From assembly GCF_047807365.1 (NCBI RefSeq), contig NZ_JBLOUI010000007.1:4963-68962 (forward strand): a stretch of DNA of 64,000 bases, written 5' to 3'. The number at the start of each line of letters is the position of its first letter. Position 1 is the stretch's first letter. Shown here in pieces: positions 44,757 through 52,719 of this stretch. A program made the position numbers and the translations under genes. A model generated the notes under the pieces. It ran no database searches, had not been told where the DNA came from, and saw nothing but the letters and a program-made list of their open reading frames with translations. Origin of the DNA: Peptacetobacter sp900539645 (lineage in GTDB: Bacteria; Bacillota; Clostridia; Peptostreptococcales; Peptostreptococcaceae).

Positions 44757-45119
44757 ATGGATAAAATAAAATCTTTTAATTATAAACTTGATGACTTTTT
44801 CCAAAGGAATAAATTGATATCAAGTATAATAATATTTATTCCATTTACATTAATTTTAATGAAAAATATAGGTATATTATCAGAAAATAATAATTTAAGT
44901 ATATATATTGTTTTAAGCATTATAGCGTATATTGTTTCAGCGCATAGCAATATTAAAATTTATAAATGGATATCTATTTTAAATTTAATTTTAAGTTTTT
45001 CAATATATACATTAATAATATTTCCTTTATTATTTTTTATTAATATTTTGGAATTATTTTCTTGTATTTCACCTTATATTTGTATGATTTTAATTTTATA
45101 TATTTCAAAAATTAAATAA
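44757..45119 (+). CDS. Hypothetical four-helix membrane protein of the peptide cassette
   Basis: A 120-residue protein with about four membrane segments (LISSIIIFIPFTLILM, IYIVLSIIAYIVSA, ILNLILSFSIYTLIIF with FPLLFFINILEL, and YICMILILYIS). I do not recognise a family. ATG 44757 is favoured because AGAGGTG precedes it; the ATG 24 bases upstream has no ribosome site. It is the first gene of the operon with the radical SAM enzyme, exporter and precursors, which is a common place for a self-protection or export-helper protein. That role is inferred only from context. Confidence 0.55.
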   Translation: MDKIKSFNYKLDDFFQRNKLISSIIIFIPFTLILMKNIGILSENNNLSIYIVLSIIAYIVSAHSNIKIYKWISILNLILSFSIYTLIIFPLLFFINILELFSCISPYICMILILYISKIK

Positions 45120-45135
45120 TAAAATGGAGGTAAAA

Positions 45136-46389
45136 ATGAAATTTTCACAGTTTAATATTGAACATAAAATTGAAAATAATATTTTATTATATAATACATT
45201 TAGTTCAGGAATTCTTTTAATAGAAGAAGAAGATTTGAATGAGTATAAAAATATAAAATTGGATATTGATAAAAATGAATCCTTATTAAAAAAAGAATTG
45301 ATAAAGGGAAATATGATAGTAGAGGATTCTTTGAATGAAGTAGATTTAATAAAATATTATAGTAATATATTGAGATATAAAAATGAAGGATTATTTTTAA
45401 CTATAGCACCAACTCTATCATGTAATTTTGTATGTCCTTATTGTTATGAAAAAGGTGTAGATTTTACAACAATGAATGAAAATACAATAGAAAATACTTT
45501 GAAATTTATAAAAAACAATATAAAAAAAGATGAACCGTTAAGTATAAGCTGGTATGGTGGAGAACCGCTTATGGCATTTAATATAATTGAAAAATTAACA
45601 AATGAAATATTAAAGTATGTTAATATAGAAAATTTTTCTGCAGATATAGTTACTAATGGATATTTACTTACAAGAGAATATGCTAAAAAAATGAAAGAAA
45701 TGAAGATAAACTCAGCTCAGATAACATTAGATGGACCTCCTAAAATACATGATTCTAGGAGAAAACTTTCTTCAGGTAGAGGTAGTTTTGATAGAATAAT
45801 AGAAAATATAAAAAATAGTTGTGATTTAATAGATATAACAATAAGAGTTAATTTAGATAATACAAATAAGGAAGGAATAGATGAATTAGTAAGTATACTA
45901 AAAGAAAAAGATATATATGATAAAGTATTTTTATATATAGCAAAAGTAGAAGATTTACTTAATGAAAATAATATTAATATATTGAAAGAAGAAGAATTTA
46001 CTGAATACAATAGTAGGTTTTTAAGAAAAAATAAAAATTTTAGTAATATATCTGAATTTAATCCTAATATTTGTGGAGCTGTAACCAACAACTCTTTTGT
46101 AATAGATCCAAATGGGAATCTTTACAAATGTTGGGATGAAATAGGTAGAAAAAAAGGATGTATAGGAAATGTAAAAGATGGAATAGAGCTTAACAACACA
46201 GTAATTTATTATGGAGCTTATAATCCAGTTGAAGATAATCAATGCAGAAAATGCAATTTATTACCTATATGTATGGGTGGATGTCCTTATTCAAAGAAAA
46301 TGTATGGTAAAAATGATTGCTTTGAAAAAAAAGAGATAGTTATAAGGAAAATAGAAAATATTTACAAGCAAAAGCTAGAATATAATTAA
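45136..46389 (+). CDS. Radical SAM/SPASM peptide maturase
   Basis: A 417-residue enzyme for modifying Cys-rich peptides. An N-terminal region of about 85 residues may hold the precursor; the radical SAM motif is CNFVCPYCYE (Cys96, Cys100, Cys103), with the SAM-binding WYGGEPL at about residue 138. The C-terminal SPASM domain has CGAVTNNSFVIDPNG, CWDEIG, CIGNV and the cluster CRKCNLLPICMGGCPYSK, for two auxiliary iron-sulfur clusters. Such enzymes make thioether links from Cys sulfur to a carbon of another residue (sactipeptides or ranthipeptides). It resembles the clostridial CcpM group acting on Cys-rich peptides. The start at 45136 follows GGAGG; a 45124 ATG overlaps that site. Confidence 0.88.
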   Translation: MKFSQFNIEHKIENNILLYNTFSSGILLIEEEDLNEYKNIKLDIDKNESLLKKELIKGNMIVEDSLNEVDLIKYYSNILRYKNEGLFLTIAPTLSCNFVCPYCYEKGVDFTTMNENTIENTLKFIKNNIKKDEPLSISWYGGEPLMAFNIIEKLTNEILKYVNIENFSADIVTNGYLLTREYAKKMKEMKINSAQITLDGPPKIHDSRRKLSSGRGSFDRIIENIKNSCDLIDITIRVNLDNTNKEGIDELVSILKEKDIYDKVFLYIAKVEDLLNENNINILKEEEFTEYNSRFLRKNKNFSNISEFNPNICGAVTNNSFVIDPNGNLYKCWDEIGRKKGCIGNVKDGIELNNTVIYYGAYNPVEDNQCRKCNLLPICMGGCPYSKKMYGKNDCFEKKEIVIRKIENIYKQKLEYN

Positions 46390-46443
46390 TTCAAATTGTT
46401 ATAAAACTAACCTTATAGCTTAAAAATATAGGAGAAAATAAAT

Positions 46444-46566
46444 ATGAAGTGGATTTCAGAAGTAAATACATTAAATAACAAAGAAAGTAGACTAGGTGGA
46501 GGACCATCTCCATGTATACCACATAAACCATGTAAATTAACATTATGTCCTAAATTATGTGTATGA
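46444..46566 (+). CDS. Cys-rich precursor peptide 1, ends at an in-frame TGA
   Basis: As read it is 40 residues: leader MKWISEVNTLNNKESRLGGG, then Pro/Cys-rich PSPCIPHKPCKLTLCPKLCV with four Cys, and TGA at 46564-46566. The frame then continues KCTCGKQNNCIKK to TAA at 46606-46608, which aligns without gaps to the tails of precursors 2 and 3. The full frame would be 53 coded residues plus the TGA position and have seven Cys. The double/triple Gly after SRL may be the leader cleavage site. The ribosome site is GGAGAA. It is a substrate candidate of the radical SAM enzyme 54 bases upstream. Whether the short or long form is made is open. Confidence 0.75.
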   Translation: MKWISEVNTLNNKESRLGGGPSPCIPHKPCKLTLCPKLCV

Positions 46567-46623
46567 AAATGTACTTGTGGTAAACAAAATAATTGTATAA
46601 AAAAATAACGGAGGATTAGTAAT

Positions 46624-46794
46624 ATGAAATGGATATCAGAAAGTAAAAATTCAATTACTGGTAAAGTAGATTGCTTTTTTGTATTTAATGAAGGAGTTAA
46701 TACAGAGCAAGAAAAAGGTAAATTAAAAGGATGTATACTAAACTTTAATTGTAAAACACAGAATAACTGTGTAAAAAAAGGAAGAAAACTATAA
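46624..46794 (+). CDS. Cys-rich precursor peptide 2
   Basis: A 56-residue peptide starting MKWISESKNSITGKVDCFF. Cys residues are at 17, 37, 43 and 49. The tail CILNFNCKTQNNCVKKGRKL has the Cys-x5-Cys-x5-Cys pattern shared by this set. The leader start MKW(I/M)SE is the same as in the other two precursors and is the likely binding site of the maturase. CGGAGGA lies seven bases upstream. No double-Gly site is visible in it; the processing point is unclear. It is 57 bases after the TGA of precursor 1. Confidence 0.78.
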   Translation: MKWISESKNSITGKVDCFFVFNEGVNTEQEKGKLKGCILNFNCKTQNNCVKKGRKL

Positions 46795-46827
46795 AAATAT
46801 ATTTAGCTATAGGGTTAGTTTTACATA

Positions 46828-48501
46828 ATGAAAGAAGTGATTTATATATTAAGTAAAATAAAATTTTTTGTTAAAGATATAAAATTAATAATAAAATATA
46901 TAAAAAAAATAGATATTTCTATCAAAGAATTTATTTTTATGCAAATATTAATTTTCTTAGAAATGATATTCTATTTGATAAACCCCTTTATTATGGGGAA
47001 AATAATAGATTGTATATCAAAAGAAAATGGAATAAATAAATTGAATTACTATATCTTGTTTATGGTGATAATATATATTTTTAATATTATTACATATAGA
47101 ATTAGATCAGTTTATATATTAAAGATAACAGCTAGAGTAGAAAAGAAAATAAAATTAGATATATTCAATAATATATTAAATTTAGATTATTTGTATACTA
47201 GAAATATCAATAAAGGATTACTAATAAATAATATTGAAGATGATGCTATGAATGCAGCTAGTATATTAGGAGAGTTTTTGGATTTTATTAGATGTATAGT
47301 AACAGTTATATTTATTTTGTTTATAATGATAAAAATAAATTTATTATTAAGTTTGTTAATTTTAATATTTATTCCTATTGAATTTTTAGTATTTTTAGTT
47401 ATGGGAAGAGTTATAAAAAATAAATTAGAAATATTAATGAAAATGAAAGATAAATATTTGAATTTTATAAATGATACATTAAATGGGTTAAAAGTGATAA
47501 ATATATTTAATATTATAGATAAAAGAAATAATGAATTTAAAGGCTTAACAAACAAAATATATGATAAAGCTGTGCAAAAGTCAAAGTTGGATATAGATAT
47601 GTATATTATTATAAATATAATATCTTTCATTTCTAATATATTGATTTTATTAGTTGGTGGATATTTATGCCTAAAAAATATAATAACTATAGGTATATTA
47701 GTTAGTTTTAACTCATATTCAGAAAAATTTAAAACAGAAAGTAGTAATTTATCTAGTTTTAATTCATTGATACAGAATATAAGTATATCTTTGGAAAGGA
47801 TAGATAATATATGTAATAAAGATAATTATTTTTCTAATAAAAAAGAAAAAAAATCAAAAGATTTAAACGGAGAAATGATCTCTGTTAAAATTAAAAATCT
47901 ATCTTTTGGATATATAAAAAATAATGAAATAATTAAAAATTTTAATTATGAATTTTTAAAAGGTAATATATATAGAATAATTGGAGAAAATGGAAAAGGA
48001 AAATCTACTGTATTAGATATATTGTCTGGATTATATCCTAATAATATCGAAGAATTAGAAATTAATTACAGAAGAATAGTTGAAATCAATGAATATAGAA
48101 AAAATATTGCATATATAGATCAAAATTCATATATTTTTACTGATACAATTTACCAAAATATATCATTGTATAGGAATATAGATTTAAGAAGTATAAGAAA
48201 AATTTGCAAAAAACTTAATATAGATGATTTAATAATGAGTTTTCCAGAAAATTATAATACAGTTTTAAATAAAGAAATAAATTTATCTGGGGGACAAAAG
48301 CAAAAAATACTTATAGCTAGGGCTTTTGTTGAAAAAAAAGAAATTTATATTTTTGACGAAGTAACTTCTGCATTAGATAGAGAAAATAAAATGATATTTT
48401 ATAATATTATAAATGAAATAAAAAAAGATAGTATTATTATCCTCGTATCACATGAAGAAATTTTAAGTGAACTAACTAATGTAGAAGAAATATATTTATA
48501 A
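46828..48501 (+). CDS. ABC exporter (fused membrane and ATPase domains)
   Basis: A 557-residue half-transporter acting as a dimer. About six membrane segments span residues 30-300, and the ATPase domain starts near 350: Walker A GENGKGKST, signature LSGGQKQKILIARAF, Walker B EIYIFDEVTSALD and the switch His in ILVSHEE. There is no N-terminal C39 peptidase, so the exporter does not cut leaders itself and a separate protease is needed. Its neighbours on both sides are precursor genes, so its cargo is probably the matured peptides. The ribosome site is poor (AGGG within the inverted repeat), and its start may be ATG 46828 or GTG 46837. Confidence 0.9.
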   Translation: MKEVIYILSKIKFFVKDIKLIIKYIKKIDISIKEFIFMQILIFLEMIFYLINPFIMGKIIDCISKENGINKLNYYILFMVIIYIFNIITYRIRSVYILKITARVEKKIKLDIFNNILNLDYLYTRNINKGLLINNIEDDAMNAASILGEFLDFIRCIVTVIFILFIMIKINLLLSLLILIFIPIEFLVFLVMGRVIKNKLEILMKMKDKYLNFINDTLNGLKVINIFNIIDKRNNEFKGLTNKIYDKAVQKSKLDIDMYIIINIISFISNILILLVGGYLCLKNIITIGILVSFNSYSEKFKTESSNLSSFNSLIQNISISLERIDNICNKDNYFSNKKEKKSKDLNGEMISVKIKNLSFGYIKNNEIIKNFNYEFLKGNIYRIIGENGKGKSTVLDILSGLYPNNIEELEINYRRIVEINEYRKNIAYIDQNSYIFTDTIYQNISLYRNIDLRSIRKICKKLNIDDLIMSFPENYNTVLNKEINLSGGQKQKILIARAFVEKKEIYIFDEVTSALDRENKMIFYNIINEIKKDSIIILVSHEEILSELTNVEEIYL

Positions 48502-48519
48502 TAAAAAAGGAGTAAAAAA

Positions 48520-48672
48520 ATGAAGTGGATGTCAGAACCAAATGATAAGAATAATACTACAACATATGCAAATTGCTATACGAATAATGGACAATGTAAA
48601 AAATTCAAAATATGTGGTAAAGTATGTATATTGCATTTTATTTGCAAAGTACAAAATAATAACGTGAAGTAA
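48520..48672 (+). CDS. Cys-rich precursor peptide 3
   Basis: A 50-residue peptide starting MKWMSEPNDKNNTTTYANC. Cys residues are at 19, 26, 32, 36 and 42; the last Cys of the other two is replaced by Asn in KVQNNNVK. AAGGAG is seven bases before the ATG. It lies 18 bases after the exporter gene, separated from the other two precursors. It aligns with precursor 1 without gaps from Cys32 onward. No homologue outside this window is claimed. Confidence 0.78.
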   Translation: MKWMSEPNDKNNTTTYANCYTNNGQCKKFKICGKVCILHFICKVQNNNVK

Positions 48673-48708
48673 CTAAGTATAGAGTATATGAAAAAAAGTC
48701 TGTAAATT

Positions 48709-48757
48709 TAATCGCCTTCTATGGTAATATCAAATTAATCATAGGAGGCGATTTTTC
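48709..48757. terminator. Bidirectional terminator closing the peptide cassette
   Basis: AATCGCCTTCTATG and CATAGGAGGCGATT form a 14-bp stem with one mismatch, with T residues on the right and A residues on the left strand side. Confidence 0.85.
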
Positions 48758-48762
48758 ATTAT

Positions 48763-49635
48763 CTATTTTAAATATGTTCCGTTTTCGTCCTGGTATACTA
48801 TACCTTTTCTCATAAGTACACCTAAAGCTCTTTTGAAGTTCTTTTTACTTGAATTGAATAATATTTTTATATCTTTTGGATCAGATTTGTCGTTAAATCT
48901 CATATATCCATCATTTCCTTCAAGATAGCTTAATATCTTGTATTCAACTGAATCCATTTCAGATTTTCTGTCCGCTCTTGGAGTGAGTCCAAGTTTTCCG
49001 TCTTCATATATTTTTATAACTTTTAGGTTTTCCATAACCTGTCCGACATCTAAATCTGTGAAGTATTCGTTATTTAGTATAACTGCAGCGTATTTGTTGT
49101 CTACACAAAGCATAGCAGTTCCATTAGTCTGGAATCCGTACACTATACCAGTTACAGTATCTCCCAAATTGTACTCATGGTCTGTAGTTAGATGATTGTC
49201 TATATCAGTAGTTGCAGCTATTCTTCCGCTCTTATCTACATATATATAGAATAAATATTTTTCATCTCTAAACATTGGATGAGTTTTTTCTCTAAATGGT
49301 ACAAGTACATCCTTTGGAAGTCCAACATCTATAAATGTACCTATATCAGTATTATCAACTACTTTAAGATATGCTATATCCCCCACGCAAGCTAAAGGTT
49401 TCTTTGTAGTTGCAGCAAATCTTCCTTTAGAATCTTTGAATATGAAGACTTCTACTTCTTTTCCGACCTCGATTTCAGTTCCGTCTTCAATAAATTTGTT
49501 GTGAAGTAGTACATCGTCAGTTGAGTTACCTGTCTGACCATCTAAGAAATAGCCAAAATCAGCTTTTCTCTTAACTTCAAGCGTATTTAATTCTCCTATT
49601 TTTACCAAATTTTTCACTCCTAACGTTTTAATCAT
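48763..49635 (-). CDS. cvfB: S1-domain RNA-binding protein, CvfB-like
   Basis: A 290-residue cytoplasmic protein with tandem S1-like beta barrels (VGDIAYLKVVDNTDIGTFIDVGLPKDVLVPF is the clearest unit, positions about 85-115) and a C-terminal winged-helix segment (SYLEGNDGYMRFNDKSDP). Its relatives in staphylococci (CvfB) bind RNA and affect virulence-factor and translation-related expression. It is a single minus-strand gene next to the peptide cassette and has its own promoter; it is not part of the cassette because its base and Gln codon use are of the core type. Confidence 0.82.
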   Translation of the reverse strand: MIKTLGVKNLVKIGELNTLEVKRKADFGYFLDGQTGNSTDDVLLHNKFIEDGTEIEVGKEVEVFIFKDSKGRFAATTKKPLACVGDIAYLKVVDNTDIGTFIDVGLPKDVLVPFREKTHPMFRDEKYLFYIYVDKSGRIAATTDIDNHLTTDHEYNLGDTVTGIVYGFQTNGTAMLCVDNKYAAVILNNEYFTDLDVGQVMENLKVIKIYEDGKLGLTPRADRKSEMDSVEYKILSYLEGNDGYMRFNDKSDPKDIKILFNSSKKNFKRALGVLMRKGIVYQDENGTYLK

Positions 49636-49743
49636 TAAATCTATTATAATACATAAGTCATATGAAATGGAAAGTTATTTTAATTTAAGAGAAATAAATT
49701 TTTATAAAGTAAGTTAATAAAAATTATTTTTTTGTTAAAAGCA

Positions 49744-49786
49744 TTGAATAAAAAATGCTATAGGTATATAATTGGTATATACCAAA
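49744..49786 (+). promoter_or_regulatory. Promoter and operator of the N-acetylglucosamine operon
   Basis: TTGAAT (49744-49749) and TATAAT (49767-49772) are 17 bases apart. The perfect palindrome TTGGTATATACCAA (49773-49786) starts one base after the -10 box. It resembles the ATTGGTATAGAC-type half-sites bound by NagR/YvoA regulators, and the GntR gene follows at once. Confidence 0.8.
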
Positions 49787-49804
49787 ATAAAAGGTGGAAT
49801 CGAT

Positions 49805-50539
49805 ATGAAGAAAGTAGATAAAACTAGTTCTGTATCAATACATATCCAATTAAAATCGATAATAAAGGATATGATTGAGTCTGGAGAATTAAAAGAAGGC
49901 GATGTACTTCTTCCAGAAAGAGAAATTTGTAAAGAACAAGAAATAAGCAGAATGACTGTCAACAAAGCTATAAATGCACTTGTTTCTGAGGGGATTCTCT
50001 ACAGAAAACAAGGTAAGGGAACTTTTGTAGCGCAGAAAAAGAAAAAATATCAGTTCAACAATGTAAAAGGATTTACAGAAGTTATGAAGAGCAGAGGAAT
50101 TGATATTAAGACAGATATAATAAAATTTGAAATACTAAACCCAGATGATATTATAATGGAAAAACTGGGAATAACTGACAAAAGAGAAAACGTATACAAG
50201 ATAAAAAGAATTAGATATGTAGAAAATGAGCCATTTGGATACGAGATTGCATACATTCCTGAAAAGGTATGTGGTGGTATGACAAAGGGAATGTTAGACG
50301 ATAATTCTTTGTATAAAATTTTGGAAAATGAATATGGATACAAAGTAGCTAGAGTAGAGCAGATAATAGATCCTATACAAGTAGATACAAAAGTTAGCGA
50401 AAAACTACAATGTGAAAAAGGACGGCTAGCACTTAGCATCCAGAGAACATCTTACACCGAAGATGAAAAAATTATAGAGTATACAGTGACTATAATTAGA
50501 AGTGATAAATATCAGTATGAGATAAATATAGGAATGTAA
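49805..50539 (+). CDS. nagR: GntR family regulator of N-acetylglucosamine use (NagR-like)
   Basis: A 244-residue repressor of the HutC/YvoA subfamily. The winged helix-turn-helix is at the N-terminus (LKSIIKDMIESGELKEGD, then EQEISRMTVNKAINALVSEG), and a UTRA ligand domain follows, with VYKIKRIRYVENEPFGYE and RTSYTEDEKIIEYTVTIIRSD. It would sense glucosamine 6-phosphate or N-acetylglucosamine 6-phosphate. ATG 49805 is used because AAGGTGG lies seven bases upstream. It controls itself and nagA/nagB through the palindrome at 49773. Confidence 0.87.
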   Translation: MKKVDKTSSVSIHIQLKSIIKDMIESGELKEGDVLLPEREICKEQEISRMTVNKAINALVSEGILYRKQGKGTFVAQKKKKYQFNNVKGFTEVMKSRGIDIKTDIIKFEILNPDDIIMEKLGITDKRENVYKIKRIRYVENEPFGYEIAYIPEKVCGGMTKGMLDDNSLYKILENEYGYKVARVEQIIDPIQVDTKVSEKLQCEKGRLALSIQRTSYTEDEKIIEYTVTIIRSDKYQYEINIGM

Positions 50540-50586
50540 TTTTAATAGAATAAATTAAAAAAATATTGATTAGGAGGGGTATTAAA

Positions 50587-51720
50587 ATGAAATGCCTTAC
50601 AAACGGTAGAATTATATTAAAAGACAAAGTTTTAGAAGGAAAAAATATAGTATTTGACACTAAAATACAGAGTATAACTTCTGAAATACCAGAAAACTGT
50701 GAAGTAATAGATGCTGAAGGAAAATATATATCTCCAGGTTTAATAGATATACACATCCACGGAAATATGGGTGAAGATACTATGAATGGTACAGACCACG
50801 CAATAGAAACTATGTCAAAATCTGTTGCACGTCATGGTGTTACAGGGTTCTTACCAACAACTATGACAATGGGAAAATCTGATATATATACAGCTTTAGA
50901 TACAATAAGAAGAGCAAAAGCTAGAAAAATGAAAGGTTCTCAGGTACTTGGATCTCATGTTGAAGGGCCATTTATAAATGAAGCATTTAAAGGTGCTCAG
51001 AATGCTAAATTCATAGCAATACCTGAATTCTCATTTATAAAAGATTACTCAGATGTTATAAAAGTTATAACAATAGCTCCAGAAAAAGATGAAAACTTTG
51101 AATTTATAAAAGCTGTTAAGAGAAGTACAGATATATTAATATCTATGGGACACAGTAAAGCTACATTTGATGAAGCAAATGCAGCCATAGATGAAGGTGT
51201 TGGAAGTGTTACTCACTTATTCAACGCTCAGACAGGATTAAACCACAGAGAGCCAGGAATAGTTGGTGCAGCACTTACTAGAGATGTATTCACTGAAATA
51301 ATAGCAGATACAATACATGTAAACAAAGGATTATTCCAGTTTGTAATACATAACAAAGGCAAAAATAAATTAATACTTATAACTGACTCAATGGAAGCTG
51401 GAGGTCTTGAAGATGGAGAATACTCATTAGGTGGACAGAAAGTTATAGTTAAAGATAATGCTGCTAGATTAGAAAATGGAGCATTAGCAGGAAGTGTTTC
51501 TGCACTTAACTCTATGGTAAGAAACTTCTACAACAACACAGACCTAACAGTAGTAGAAGCTATAAACCTTGCTTCTTTAAACCCAGCAACTGCAATACAT
51601 GTAGCTGATAAAAAAGGTAGCATAGAAATAGGTAAAGATGCAGACTTTGCATTATTTGACGACGATTTCAACTGTAGCATGACAATTTGTACAGGAGATA
51701 TAGTATTCGAACGGAAATAA
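50587..51720 (+). CDS. nagA: N-acetylglucosamine-6-phosphate deacetylase
   Basis: An amidohydrolase of 377 residues. The metal-site start IDIHIHGNMGEDTMNG, VEGPFINEAFKGAQN, HLFNAQTGLNHREPG (with the catalytic-site His residues) and ADTIHVNKG are visible, and TDSMEAGGLEDG carries the catalytic Asp. The product makes glucosamine 6-phosphate. The ribosome site AGGAGGGG fixes ATG 50587. It lies behind its regulator and before nagB. Confidence 0.95.
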   Translation: MKCLTNGRIILKDKVLEGKNIVFDTKIQSITSEIPENCEVIDAEGKYISPGLIDIHIHGNMGEDTMNGTDHAIETMSKSVARHGVTGFLPTTMTMGKSDIYTALDTIRRAKARKMKGSQVLGSHVEGPFINEAFKGAQNAKFIAIPEFSFIKDYSDVIKVITIAPEKDENFEFIKAVKRSTDILISMGHSKATFDEANAAIDEGVGSVTHLFNAQTGLNHREPGIVGAALTRDVFTEIIADTIHVNKGLFQFVIHNKGKNKLILITDSMEAGGLEDGEYSLGGQKVIVKDNAARLENGALAGSVSALNSMVRNFYNNTDLTVVEAINLASLNPATAIHVADKKGSIEIGKDADFALFDDDFNCSMTICTGDIVFERK

Positions 51721-51804
51721 TAGTAAAATATAGGCATAATAAAAAATTGTAAAAATCCGCAAAATGCGGTAGATGATAAATATAAAAATATTGGAGGATT
51801 TAAA

Positions 51805-52551
51805 ATGAAGATATTAGTATGTAAAGACTATGCTCAGATGAGCGAAAAAGCGGCTAGAATATTTGCAGCTCAGCTTATATTAAAACCTAACTCAGTATTA
51901 GGATTAGCAACAGGAAGTACTCCAGAAGGAATGTATGCAGCTTTAGTTGAAAAATACAACGAAGGAAAAATAGACTTTGCAGATGTAACAAGCTTTAATT
52001 TAGATGAATACTATCAGTTACCAGCTGAAAATGATCAGAGCTATGATTACTTCATGAAAAAACATCTTTTCAATCATGTAAACATAGAAAACTACAACCT
52101 TCCAAATGGAATGGTAGAAGATGTAGAAGCTGAATGTAAAGCTTACGAAGAAAGAATAGAAGCAGCTGGTGGAATAGATATACAGGTTCTAGGAATAGGA
52201 AAAAATGGACATATAGGATTCAATGAACCAGATTCAGTATTCATAAAAAATACTCACTTAGTTGAACTTACACCATCTACAATAGAAGCAAACTCAAGAT
52301 TCTTCGCTTCAGAAGAAGAAGTGCCTAAAAAAGCAGTAAGTATGGGTATAGGAACTATATTAAAATCTAAAAAAATAGTTCTTTTAGCTTCAGGAGAAGG
52401 AAAAGCAGAAGCTATAGCTAAAACTGTTTACGGAGATATAGATCCAATGGTTCCAGCTACAGCATTACAGTTACACAACGATGTAATAGTTATATTAGAC
52501 GAAGCTGCAGCTTCTCAGTTAAAACCAGAAGATTACACAGTTGTAAAATAG
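51805..52551 (+). CDS. nagB: Glucosamine-6-phosphate deaminase
   Basis: A 248-residue isomerase/deaminase that turns glucosamine 6-phosphate into fructose 6-phosphate and ammonia. LGLATGSTPEGMYAAL binds phosphate, SFNLDEYYQLP gives the catalytic Asp, and GIGKNGHIGFNEPD includes the His of the ring-opening step. It completes the N-acetylglucosamine pathway with nagA. GGAGGA precedes the start. Confidence 0.96.
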   Translation: MKILVCKDYAQMSEKAARIFAAQLILKPNSVLGLATGSTPEGMYAALVEKYNEGKIDFADVTSFNLDEYYQLPAENDQSYDYFMKKHLFNHVNIENYNLPNGMVEDVEAECKAYEERIEAAGGIDIQVLGIGKNGHIGFNEPDSVFIKNTHLVELTPSTIEANSRFFASEEEVPKKAVSMGIGTILKSKKIVLLASGEGKAEAIAKTVYGDIDPMVPATALQLHNDVIVILDEAAASQLKPEDYTVVK

Positions 52552-52583
52552 TAAAATTAAAAAATATATATTTTAATAATAAA

Positions 52584-52612
52584 GGGATACCTACTGGTAT
52601 CTCTTTTCCTTT
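52584..52612 (+). terminator. Terminator of the nag operon
   Basis: GGGATACC (52584-52591) and GGTATCTC (52596-52603) form a short stem with a four-base loop and one G-T pair, followed by TTTTCCTTT. Confidence 0.75.
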
Positions 52613-52662
52613 ATAAACATTTAATGTTTTGAAAAATTTAAATAGGGTAATTAAATAAAAGA

Positions 52663-52691
52663 TTGCAAAAATATGATAAAATATTTATAAT
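52663..52691 (+). promoter_or_regulatory. Promoter of the CWB2 surface-protein gene
   Basis: TTGCAA (52663-52668) and TATAAT (52686-52691) with exactly 17 bases between. Confidence 0.65.
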
Positions 52692-52719
52692 AATAAAATT
52701 AAACTTGGGGGCGCTAGTT

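Larger units (their letters stand above)
46402..46823. repeat. 19-bp inverted repeats around the two precursor genes
   Basis: TAAAACTAACCTTATAGCT (46402-46420) and AGCTATAGGGTTAGTTTTA (46805-46823) are inverse complements with 18 of 19 positions matching. They bracket precursor genes 1 and 2 almost exactly: the left copy is upstream of precursor 1 and the right copy ends four bases before the ATG of the exporter gene, over its ribosome-site region. In RNA they could pair and bury that site. Confidence 0.7.

Noticed and set aside
46564..46590. Selenocysteine insertion signal in precursor 1
   Set aside because: The stem is only four base pairs and its loop is 12 bases from the TGA, too close; kept only as an open question in the findings.
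51754..51768. Hairpin CCGC-AAAAT-GCGG between nagA and nagB as terminator
   Set aside because: Four-base-pair stem and no T run; probably allows read-through in the nag operon.
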